From contig NC_092526.1 in the NCBI RefSeq assembly GCF_037038585.1, forward strand, positions 36,531,501-36,595,500: a DNA stretch of 64,000 bases. The letters run 5' to 3'. This document shows, in pieces, positions 47,673-59,054 of this stretch (its first letter is position 1; the number at the start of each line of letters is the position of its first letter). Both the position numbers and the translations under genes were made by a program. Source of the stretch: Patagioenas fasciata (Eukaryota > Chordata > Aves > Columbiformes > Columbidae). Below the pieces are notes generated by a model that saw only the letters and a program-made list of their open reading frames with translations, did no database searches and had not been told where the DNA came from.

Positions 47673-50600
47673 CAACATCCCAAACAAAAAAAATCAGATA
47701 CTTTTCATAGATGCACTTACTTTCAACACCTCCATACGGGTGGCTATCCTTTGGGAGAGATATTTGCCATCAAAACAAAACATTTGCCTGGCATGGCATA
47801 GGAAAGCGCTGCAGATTTTCCATCCCTACCCTTGCCTGCTGCTGATATCAAAACAGATCAGTGCCACCAGCAAAGCACCGCGGCTTAGCGCAGATCAGCG
47901 CTTGACTCCAGCCCTAACACACGCAGGGTTTTGCTCTCTAGTTAGTTTACCATATGGCAGGAGCACTAAAGCACAAAGAGCTGAGCTTCCCAGCTGTCCC
48001 GACGGAACACGATGCACCTGGCCAGCAGGACGAGGGCAAATCCATTCCCCTTCGAGCCCATCCTCCGTTTACATGCAGCGCGGAAAGCGCACAGATCTGT
48101 GGCTCCCTTCTCATAAAAGACCTGCTCTTGCAAAAACAGCGTTTGAAAAGTCACCTTGGCAACAGACTTCCTTCCAGCAGGCATCTGTAATGACTCACAG
48201 GTTTGCCATCGCAACCTGCAAACAAGGTGCCGGGGCACGCGGAGGTGTAGTTCTGAGCTGCCTTTACCTCCTGCAGCAAGTCTTTTTAAAGGGTCGTACA
48301 AAACCATGGGTCCTATCAAGCCGGACCAGTGAAGTAGAATCCAGGGGGTCCACAGCACCATCTGGGCAGTCGGCAAGTCCCCTTGCGCAGCGGATTAAAA
48401 AAGCTATACTTTAACAACAAAGATACACGCTGTGTGGATACTGCAGTCTCAATAGGGAGTAATGAGAGGAACAGAATACAATTTCTATAAAAGCTTAAAC
48501 AGCAACAAATATCTGGAACGAGATTTATTCTGAGACCAAAAGTAATTCGTGGTTACCAATGGGTAAATTCTCTCATTAGGACTTACTAATGGAGACAGGG
48601 TACTGAAACATCCCTATACTTCTTGACAACGCCTTGCATGTTTGTATTTTAAAGAGATTTTCCCCAAAATACTCTTTCTATTCCTGCTAATAAGATTACC
48701 TTTGACTACAATGTCCTTTAAAAAAATCAGCAGTTCAATACCTTCTGCATTATTACATAGTGAAAGATCTATTAATAGATCTGAAGTTGCTACACTGTTT
48801 GATTTTACCCAGTGCTTGTAATTTATGCAAAATGCAAGAAAACAGTAATTTACCTTGATTTCCTTGTCTTTTAACTCTATACTAGCTAGTAGACAATCAA
48901 ATCGGCATTCTCTGGGCAAGTTTGCCATTTCCAGCCACTGGTTCCTATAAACCCTCCTGTATTTGTTTTGGTACCTGCCATTTCTTTTAGAAGTGTGTTC
49001 TTACCTACCACTTCATATATGCTCTTTCAGCTCCTTAGAGGAGCCAGTTCAGCTCAGTTGTACTTATTACATTCTCAATGCAAGGATTTAGTGGTGATCG
49101 TACTAACTGGTCTTCAATAATACTGATTGTACTGTTTAACAGTTTTATATAGCTGAAGCCACTTCACACCTCAGACAATTTGGTAGCTCCTGCAAGTCAT
49201 GCACAAGAGAGATTCAGACATAACTGATGTTTACTTGTAGTTATGAACACACTTGTATGTTCACCATAGCTGTGTTTTAACCACAGCTGTTTTTCCCCAA
49301 AATACGCAGCAGAGAACCTCATTTTACCCTGCAATTCCCTCAATGTGCAAGCAGTGGCCTGATGGGGTGCTGGGGGAAGGAGAAAGGGCAGACACCGGCA
49401 GGGAAGAGAACGAAAAACAAGCATTTAAAGATGCCCAGAGGAACTGCAAAAGCGGAGACTTGCGAGGCAGACGGGCAAATATGTCACTGTCATTGTCGCT
49501 GCAGCACTGGCAGCAGACCAGCCGCACACAGAAGGATGTGCAAGACAACACCTAGAACGAGTTTTGGAGGTGCTTTCTGTTCCTCAGGGATTACAGCAGA
49601 CACTACAATGTGTTACATAGGAGCCCCACCTTCTCACCCCCCTATCCAGATAATATATTTCGTGGATTCGTTGGTTTGTTGTTAGAAGCACTGAGTTCTC
49701 CTCATTCCCTCGCTCCAGCTTGAGCATCTAAAGCTATTTCCCCTCCCTCCACTGGGATAAATGGGACAGGAGAGAGATGCAGGAAAACAGCATCATCTGA
49801 TGGGCAACCAGATCACGTTCACTGTGCAACTCTGCAAAACAAGCAGGAAAAAACCAAACAGGAGTCCCTGCCTTGACCAGCCGACACGGCAGGGATGCAG
49901 CCAGAGGGAAGAGCTACACCTGGACCTCTCCTCAGCTGCAGACGGAGGAGAAGAGGCAGGAATCCCAGCGCTCACCCCTTCTGCTACTACTGAGCAAAGG
50001 TATGCAGTACCTGACAGTAAGATCTGAGGAAAGAACAGTCACACAGCTAAACATTATTAAGAATCTAAGACAAGGCTGTGCCTTCAGTCCTCCCTTTGCA
50101 TCTACTTCAATGCAAATACTCATGAAGGTGCAGAAAGATGTTGTTTCTCTGGTAACACGCAACTTAAGATCCTCAGACGAGGATCCTCACACCTCACTGA
50201 CTTCTGCCAATATGCTCATGCTAAGCGGCAAACGCTTCCTCTGCTCCAGGAGAGCCTGCAGATTCCAAATTCAAACTGCTTCAGAATCAAAGGACACCTT
50301 AACAGAGATTACAAAACTATCTCCATCAAAATCATTTTGTTTTAATGCTTTTTACTTTGTTTTGCAAAAGCACAATGTATTTCAAAGTTTTTTCCCAATT
50401 TGGGATACAAACAGATTTTTAGGCAGGTTTTCATTAGAAAATGCAAATTAGGAGCCACTCTATTAATTAAAAACAGCCCCAAACTGTCCCACAGTAACCA
50501 GACATCCTGCAGGACCACTCCTTAAAACATGGAGGTTGTTATATCCACACTACTAGGGTCAAAACATTCTTACGAACTTGTGTGCTTCATAAAGAGTGCT

Positions 50601-51048
50601 GGATGTAACTAGAAAACACATGAAAATACAGAGATACCTTTATGCAGTCAAACCTTACTCTGACATTGCCCGAGTCAGCAACAGCATTTCTCCAAAAGGG
50701 GAAAACTACGCAGCAAACAATTCTATAAATGGTATTTCTATTAACAGACCCTCTCACCCTTCTCCAAGCAGCATACAAGCTTGGTTTTAATTTATGGCTA
50801 TTTTCAAGCTTTGAATCTTTCAGTCTTTTCGGTTTTTTTAATGAATCCCAGCATTCAGGTTCCGTAAGTTAAGTCAGCTCCAGCTGCTCCATGCAGAGTG
50901 GGAGGTACCACAAGTACCAGGATCTTCAACTCTACAGTCCATCCACTCTACTTTAAGACTATTTTGAGTATGTGAAAACACTTCTTCCAGGTGTGTTCAC
51001 ATGCTCTAGTTTGGCTAAGTACTCCGTATCCAAATCGAGATAAGCAAG

Positions 51049-51220
51049 AAGCGGTGTCCCTCAGGGTTCCCTACTGGGACTAGTACTGTTCGACACCTTT
51101 ATTAATACATAGACAGTGGGATCAAGTGCCCCCTCGGCATGTTTGTGGATGACAGGCTGGGCCCATGAGAACTTCATGAAGTCCAACAAGGCCAAGTGCA
51201 AGGTCCCACTACACTGCAAC
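51049..51220 (+). mobile_element. CR1 reverse transcriptase fragment (inactive)
   Basis: The plus strand reads a frame GVPQGSLLGLVLFDTFINT followed by TAG, which is the conserved SGVPQGS-LGP-LFN-FIND segment just before the catalytic aspartates in LINE reverse transcriptases of the CR1 clade. The sequence continues as ATAGACAGTGGGATCAAGTG, GTTTGTGGATGAC, then after a deletion AACTTCATGAAGTCCAACAA and GGCCAAGTGCAAGGTCC. Frameshifts, a stop and the deletion make it non-functional. It is the only ORF2-derived CR1 piece in the window. Confidence 0.85.
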
Positions 51221-53390
51221 GGTACTAATTTGAACAGCCATGTAATAGGCTAGCCCAGTATTTGAACCCCCAAACATCTTAAAACCTGCATAACAAAATG
51301 GGATTTAGCTCCTCACAGACACTGCAGTAACTAAGCAGAAGGGACACAAAGGAGAGAGCTCTGTATCTCCCACCGCATTCATTGAGGTCAGGCTACAGGG
51401 CATTTTTATGTCGGTTGTAGCACTGGGGGAGCCAGCAGGGACAGTGTTTTAGGTTAAGCACACAGCTCATATTAAAGGCTGCCTCTGACCAGAGGTTTTC
51501 AAAGATTTTTGATGGGCAGAAGCCAATGTGAACTGGTGGCAAGACTTCTCACAGGAGAAAAAAACATGTTTCCCCCCCATCTGTTGTTCTTAAGCCATGT
51601 ATCCACACTGGCTCTCTGTGGGTTCCCTGCTTGTCTAAGGGAGCCAGAGGAGTCGGAGCAGTGGAGACCACCAGGGAGCAAATGTGACAAGCTGCATTTA
51701 TTTGCACTCTCTGTGATGTGGAGACCTGGCAGAGGAAGGCATCTACCAGCAAGCAGCTACTGAGCTCCTGAATCAGGCCACTAACAGATACTCACTCTGT
51801 CTGAGTAAGGGACGTGCTGGCATTTTCCTGGAAGCTCCAAGAAGGCGAGATGTTAACTGGAAATACTCCAGCCTGGCTTCCAACAGACGAGAGGATTTAG
51901 CCGTAACCACTGAGGTGGCGTAGGGCTTCTCCTGGAAATTTATGACCAGTAGAGAATAACAAGCAGGAACAGCTAGGAAACAACAGTACCAGCAAAACAG
52001 CAATACCTGGACCACCACTGGCCAAGGGACTCACGACTATTAAAATGTAAAAACAAAAGCAAACACAGCACCCCAGTCCAAGGTCTCTCCATGCCCTTCT
52101 TCTCAATACAAACACACAACGCTACTTAAACTCATAGTTAACAAACATTATGGAATGACATACTGTTACACATAATTAATATATATTAACTAATTCAACT
52201 GCTGAGTGCACTGTGATCAATACTGAGTTATATTTCCAGGCAATACAATAACGTCAGCCAGAAATGGAAATGCAGATACGTAACTTCAGGGTAAAAAACC
52301 AAAACCATCACAAGAACAGCAATAAGTGGGACTTGTGCAGGCCTTTCAGCAGCGCACACAGAGTGAAGAGAACAGATGACATCACAAATGTCTTCTCGGT
52401 GAAGGAGGAAGAAGAACTGAGCCATGAAGGTCGAGAGATGAATGTCAAAACTAGCTGGGAGAAACTAGACAAAAGCTGTGGAAGATCCACACAAGTGTTC
52501 TTCCCACTGAACAGTTTCCCTGACTTTCCTGGGGAGATTTTCTAATTTGGCATCTGAAGTGTGGATTGCCTTCTAGTTGCGCAGAACCCTGAGCCCGTGA
52601 GCAAATTTAGCCCCGAGAAAAAGGATTTGCTGGATGGCCTGAACTGAACGCATTCCTCAGGCTCGGTCTGCCTTTAAGTCCAGAGCACAGCAGCAGAGCT
52701 ATGACAAGGAAGCTGAAATGTCACTCCTCTGCTTTCCCACCCCAAAAGACTTTCCATTAAGCAGAAATAGCGCTTCAGTACCTATAATCAAGCTGGGATT
52801 CAATCAAAATACATATTCCAGAAAAACATGTCAGGCAATAGGCAAAAAGTCTGAAGTGTTGCCAGCCACACCTAAGGTATGCAGTCCTCAGCCTCTGCTA
52901 CGCGATGCATCAGAGAAGGAGCCTTGGCTTAATTTAATAAACTCTCTGTTCAGTAAATCTGCTTTCTTGGCACACTAACAGCCTCTTCCACTACATGCCC
53001 GTACAGGCAATGTTTCCAGTACACCACTCCACGGTCTCTGTATGCCAACACTTCACCTCCTGTTAAAGGGATTGCCCTGTCCACAGCAAATATTCATCAC
53101 CACAATGAGAGCACTCACTTCTGCACAAGGGCTTTGCATTCATGTTAAAAACCAGAATAACATCCTTCTAATACAAGTACAGGAGAGCTGATTTATGTCT
53201 CCAGCATGGCTTCCCAGCTGGGTCCAAGAATAGGGGGCTGCCTGTGCGGACACACTCCCAGAGTCTGCTGTGATGCTGACAGGATGCTCAGGGGTGGTTT
53301 GGGAGCAGGGAGGAGGTCTGGAAGGTGCTGACCTGCTCCAGGGAATACCAAATGCAACATTGGATTGCTCGTCTCTAACGGAACTAGTGG

Positions 53391-53405
53391 AAAAAAAAAA
53401 AAAAT
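53391..53405. repeat. Poly(A) run
   Basis: A run of about 14 A residues followed by TAAAAATC. It is a simple homopolymer with no retroposed gene identified upstream. Confidence 0.8.
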
Positions 53406-55991
53406 AAAAATCAATTGCAATCGACTTCTCTGTTAATGACACAGAGACAGGGCTGTTTCCTCTGGAAAGATCGACATGCAATGCGCAGCAGTATCAATAC
53501 CAGCGGCATTATCAACACATGACATTTGGAAACTTGGCACGGAGACAACAGCAGGCAGACTCCAGGAGAGAGCAGCTCAGGGTGGTGGCAAACAAGAGCT
53601 CAGCTTAGCTCAGCCAAGAGCTTGTTGCTCCAACAGCAGCAGCCTTCTGCCATGCCTGCCCCAGCCCTGCTGTGCACCTCCAGCAGGAACACCTAACTCA
53701 CTTCCACCCAGGTTAGTTTCTGCTAGTTTAGAGAGCTGAACCAAATAAAATCAGCATCACACCAGGAAAACACATGGTGAGGAGCAGGGGGAGGAAGAAG
53801 CAGGCCTCATCTTCAGCAAGTTGTTTGAGACAGCTGGACTGATCTTTCAGACTTCAGCCTCAAGGTCTATAGTGCCCATAATATATTTTAACTGCTGTCT
53901 AAAATAGATCAGCAGTAACATGTCTCTAGGCCAGCTGTTGCCTTTATTCCAGCCTGCCATGAATGAGCACACGAGCACTCTCACAAAGCAAGGGCAGCAG
54001 GAATGTCCGCAGAACCCCTCAGGGTTGGAGCAACAGGGGGGCTCAGAGGATTTGGCACTGGCAGCATCTACAGCCTTTTACTTCTACAGCTCAGTAGTTT
54101 GTTTTTTGTAATAATTACCAGGCACTGGAAGTTTTAAGTGCCCAGTTAAGCAATTTGAGGAAAGTACTGCTATATTCCCCAGCTTTTTCCTGCTGGTTGC
54201 TGTCAAAAGATGGGATTGCCCAACTTGGCTGTTCTTTTGTTCTGACTCAGTACTCCCGTTCATTTGCCAAACCATGTGGGAAGGTGGGGAAGATCTTGTC
54301 ACAGTAAGAGGTTCGGCAGTGACAGCACTGACCAAGCCCTGAGAAGCAAGAGAAACCATAACATCATTGCTTCATGCCTCTGGTCTGAAGATCTAACTTG
54401 GTAACTGCAGCAGTGGGCATAATGCTGGAAATAAGGTACAATCTCAGAGTTGCATTAGAGGTGACTTTTTGGTTTAAGGTTTCCATCCAAAGTCCTGCTG
54501 ACACTTTGCGACAGAAGCGGCAGCAAGGCCGAGTTGGACCCTGAAACATCCTGATTTCAAGGTTCTTCTAGATTTGTTCAAACCAAGCAATAAAAATGCA
54601 TAGTGGTGCTGCTCCAAAGGGCCATGCAGGCACAGCTCCCCTACCCACAGCAACCACAGAAATGCAGATGTCTCACCATCAGACAAGCAGGAGAAAAAAC
54701 AGCCTCCTGATCAAACACCCCAGCACCAATTCCCACCCTGATAGCAGCCTAGAAGTACAAAACAGAAGTTGCTTTAAGAAACAGCTCAGGGGTCAAGATC
54801 GAATCAGCAGGTTTTGACCTGCTTTAACATCAGCTCATCAACAGCCTGAAAAATCTTCTTTCCTCCTCAATTTCACCTTCTTCTTTAATGTTTCTAGCTA
54901 CAGATTTCTCAGCTGGGTGCCTCTTCCCAAGGACCTAATTAGAAGAACAAACAGTCAAAAGGCAGCCACCACAGCTCCACTGGAAAATGAGGCAACGTGC
55001 AGCATGGGAGAAGGAAGGTGACCAGAGGCAGGACATGATATGACAACATGATGCTGGGACATTAGCCAAACACATCCTTTGCTGGGACAAAGGGGCAGGA
55101 AGAAAGTTCAAGCCTAAGGAACCCCCAGTGCCTGATCCTGGGTGATACTAAACAAATAGGAAGGAAAAAAAAGGCTTGCCCCACCTTATTTTCTTTCAGG
55201 TAGCGCATGAGTAATTGGTGATGAGTTTTGCCTTTCAATGCCACCCTAGGTAATCCAACCAGTCCCTGCCCTTTCCAACTGATTGCTGCCTCTGCCTCCC
55301 ACTCAGCCCCCAAACAGCTGCTTCCCAGCCACTGGGGCTCAGGTTACCCTTTTCCAGGCCAGTAGAGTCAGCTTTTCTATCGTTCATTATATTCTTGCCC
55401 TGTTTGCTTGTTTAACCATGACTTCTGCTCTCCTCCCCAGTGCAACAATAGCAGACATTTCCAGTCTTGGCCCCAGACCTTTTCCAGACAAAACCTGCAG
55501 ACCCTATCTTGAAGCAAGAAACGTGGAGCAGACACCTCTTACAGAAAGGCTGTTTGATCAATCATTTCTGCACTTTGCCTGAGATCGCACTGCCAGCAAA
55601 CTCCTGCCACATGCAGTGGACAAACTTCTTTCCCTCTTCTTTGTTCCTCACCAATTAATTCCATGACAGATCTGAAGGCCGGTGGGAAGCGCAGAAGAGA
55701 AGAAAGTAAGTACAGACTAATGACTGCAAAACAGACTGGGAAGATTCAGCAATTTTCAGCCAGTTACAAGAACACCACGGACAGAAGGGACGAAAAAGCC
55801 CAAAGCCTAACTTGTACCCCTGAAATACTTTTAATCACCTCTTCTGCATTCCACCAGGTCTGCCATAGAATGGTATTAAAGGCAACTGTGCAAGGTCAGA
55901 TTCTTGAACACTTTCATATCAGCTTTTAAATTTCACTAGAAATACAGTGATACCTTTATGCTAAGATAGCCAAATGGCAGCATCGCTGCAT

Positions 55992-56063
55992 GAATGTATT
56001 TGGGACTGGGATCAGGAATGTATTTGGGACTGGGATCAGGAATGTATTTGGGACTGGGATCAG
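55992..56063. repeat. 24-bp minisatellite, three identical copies
   Basis: The unit GAATGTATTTGGGACTGGGA plus TCAG is repeated three times without a mismatch at 55992-56015, 56016-56039 and 56040-56063. Identity between copies suggests recent expansion and probable copy-number variation. The unit length keeps a minus-strand frame open (NTFLIPVP repeated), which I take as incidental. Confidence 0.97.
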
Positions 56064-57439
56064 GTGTCCTGGCACCCCCTCAGCCCCATCCCCAGCTGTA
56101 GGTGTCTGTAGCTTTGGAAGACAAAGAAGAGCCACTGGAACTGTGGGTTGAGGGACCATCCAGCATCCTCACAGGCTCTTCACAGCACACAGAAGGTGAC
56201 AAGGGCATCACTGCTGTGAAGTGCCTGGCTATGTATCTGCGGCTGCTGCAAGGACAGACATTGCTGCAATGTGCAAAGCCTAACTAGCAGAACAGATGAA
56301 TACAGGGAAAGTCTCCAGAATCCCTCTTTCATATTTCTGGGAAAACCTCTGTTTTTATCCTTTTGATGGTTTTCATTCAAACACTTCTCTTTGCAAGGCT
56401 CCGCAGAGACTGACATACCACAGGCACTACTGACTGGCATGGGAATAATTCAAGATTAGTAGCCCATGTATTTCAATTGAAAGTCCCCTCCACAGCCTTA
56501 CAAATCCAGCTGCCCAGTTATGCAGCAGACGTGATTAAAACATCTGCACAAATGGGCAGATACGACATCACCTACAATTGCTGCCAGGGTTGCAAACATA
56601 ATGGAAACCCAAAGATGTGACACACAGGAGATGCAGTCAGCCTAATGTAACACGCAGCCATGGCCAGCCCCCCCTTGCCTTTTGTTCTGTTCAGTAAGCA
56701 AACACTGCTCCTGCCAGCATCAGCAGAAGCTACCCCTAAAGCCTCACGGAGCTTTAACAGAAGGCACTCTGAGGGCTGGAGTTTGAGCCTTTCTGTCCAG
56801 CTTTACCACTAGTAAATAGTACCACTGGGCTAAGAACATAGCAGGCCTGACCAAGGCTTCATGCAAGCAAATACCACACATCCAGCAGGGCCAGCGATGT
56901 ATGCCCAAGTATAGAGTGGGTGCATTTAGTACCATCAATGTATTTTTATTTTGGGAGATCTGACCAGTTATTTTAAAGCCCATGCGGGTACCAGAAATTC
57001 AGAACACCTACGTGCAAGGAGTCCTACAACTGAACTGCCCTTTTCCTGAAGGATCTTCACCCATTCTGAACCTAGCATCTTCTAGTTTAACTTTATTTCT
57101 TTCACTTATCTCACTGGAAGAAAGTGGGAATAAGCCTAATCTCAACCTCTGTGGCAATCATATTTTGCTAAATTTCAGCAGCTCCTCTTTTCATGGATAG
57201 TCATCTTTTCCAGGCAGAAGAGCTCTGATCCATTTAATCATTGCTCATCTTCCATGCCTTTAGCAACTGATTTACAGATAAACATGAGTGCTCTGAAAGG
57301 ACTGCCTCTGACCGCAGACACTGTTACGAGCTCATATATCCAGGTTGGCTAATGGCTTTTTCTTTTGAGGTGAGGCATGGGTGCTTTTTCTGCCCCTGTG
57401 CTAAAGAAGCTTAATGAACCCTGGTATCACCCTCTACAC

Positions 57440-57594
57440 CAGGGGTGTCAAACTCATTTCCACCAAGGGCCACATTAGCTTCATGGTTGCCTCCAAAGGG
57501 CCAAATGTCATTTTAGGACTGTGTAAGTGTAGGAGCAGTTACATTTATACAGGCTGATGTGGCCCTCGGTGGAAATTAATTTGACACACCCCTG
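57440..57594. mobile_element. hAT-type MITE (155 bp) with 8-bp target-site duplication
   Basis: The left end reads CAGGGGTGTCAAACTCATTT and the reverse complement of the right end reads CAGGGGTGTGTCAAATTAAT; after these both continue TCCACC-AGGGCCACAT-AGC, so the imperfect terminal inverted repeats span about 40 bp each. The flanks are CTCTACAC (57432-57439) and CTTTACAC (57595-57602), an 8-bp target-site duplication with one mismatch. CAGGGGTG termini and an 8-bp duplication are hallmarks of hAT (Charlie-like) elements. The 155-bp length leaves no transposase, so it is non-autonomous. DNA transposons are scarce in most bird genomes. Confidence 0.9.
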
Positions 57595-59028
57595 CTTTAC
57601 ACATTCACAGCCTCAAGTACTCGGGCATCGCCTACACACCAGCAGAAAGAAAAGCAGAGTTTCTAAAGATGCTTCTTTACTGCTCCGACCAGAGTTTGCA
57701 CGAAGTAATTACTGTGAACCTTACTCAGAGCTCATTAGGATCAGAGAAAAATTTCCACTAGCTTTTTAAAACCGTTGATTAATTCTTCTTTCCTGGCAGA
57801 TCTCCTTGGATTCTTTAACATGTCTGGTCCCAGGCTCCCCATGGCGTGGGTTTGTTTCCCCACTCCTACCACTCCATGCATTGACAGGGAAATGAAAAAA
57901 GTAATCACGTCAGAGCTTGCCCTTGATTTTTAAGTCTTTGCGGCAGATTAGCGTAGCGCTCCCCCTCCCCATGCTGGCCTATCTGTTGCACAACCGTACG
58001 TCAAGGAGTTAATCCCACCATCTGCAGCTGTCGGAGCTGCTGCACACCAGGGAACCCAAACACCCAACAGTTTGGGAGCACCAAAGGAACAAAAATCCAA
58101 CTCTATCTTCTATCACTGAACAGCCATATATTACATATCATATTAATTAATTTTACCCAATAGCCTGCTTAGTCAAAATAAACAAGATAATTTTAGATTT
58201 AGACAGGGAAAAGAGCTCAACAACTCAGCCTGTACAATACCAGCAGACTTTCATTATTTACATTATTTAAGAATTATTAGCTTGATCCCAGGCACATTTT
58301 AATCGTTCTGTTCCAACACTACTTGCATTATAAGTGGCTTTATAAACTGCTGCACATACAGAGGACTGCAACACTAACATAAATACAAAGTAGGAAAAAG
58401 GGTGAAAATACCTGGGAAAGCTTCCCAAATAGTTTGCTACAGGCATGTGTTTGACCTCCAGCCCCCATCTCACGGTTCAGCTTTGCCTACATGCAGCTGG
58501 GCAACAATGGGCAGGAGCTTCATTGACCATTCTTCCCCTCTTTTTTTTTTGGAGCACACATAGCAGATTTCAAAACGGGAAAGCATTTGAAGAAGGGAGC
58601 TAGACAAATAATCACCTGGAGAAGCACAAGGCATGAAATCCATGCTACTCTGGTCTGCGATTGGGGTGGAGAGAGAACTCGATCACAATCTTAAGCACCT
58701 ACTACAGGTTGGCATCTGCTGCACCCAGGTACCTGCTCCTGCCCCACAAAAGCACACAGCCCTCCCAGCTCAAAGGGCTGGCAAGTGATGTCCAAACCAG
58801 AAACAAGCTGACTTTTTTCTTCGCAGCATGATAAAACTGACTACCATTGATAAGTAAACGCTTCACCACAAGGTCAAGACTGGAGATGCCAAGCAGAAGC
58901 CCCTGAAGCACAGACAAAGGTGACCCAGTGTCTTCATGAACATGAAGACTGTATGATTATAATGACCTTTATTTAACCTTGAAAATGTCTTACTAATTCC
59001 AGTATTCAAATGTGATACAGTGAACTAC

Positions 59029-59054
59029 TTTTTTTTTTGGTGGTGGTGGTGGTG
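59029..59054. repeat. Poly(T) plus (GGT)n microsatellite
   Basis: About ten T residues are followed directly by five GGT units. Confidence 0.9.

Noticed and set aside
53111..53140. Minus-strand AAAGCCCTTGTGCAGAAG (KALVQK) next to GTGAGT, resembling the SLX9 N-terminal SALVQKLE segment
   Set aside because: The frame has a stop a few codons upstream, the expected NIF-xx-KID residues are missing and no acceptor precedes it. It is a chance match.
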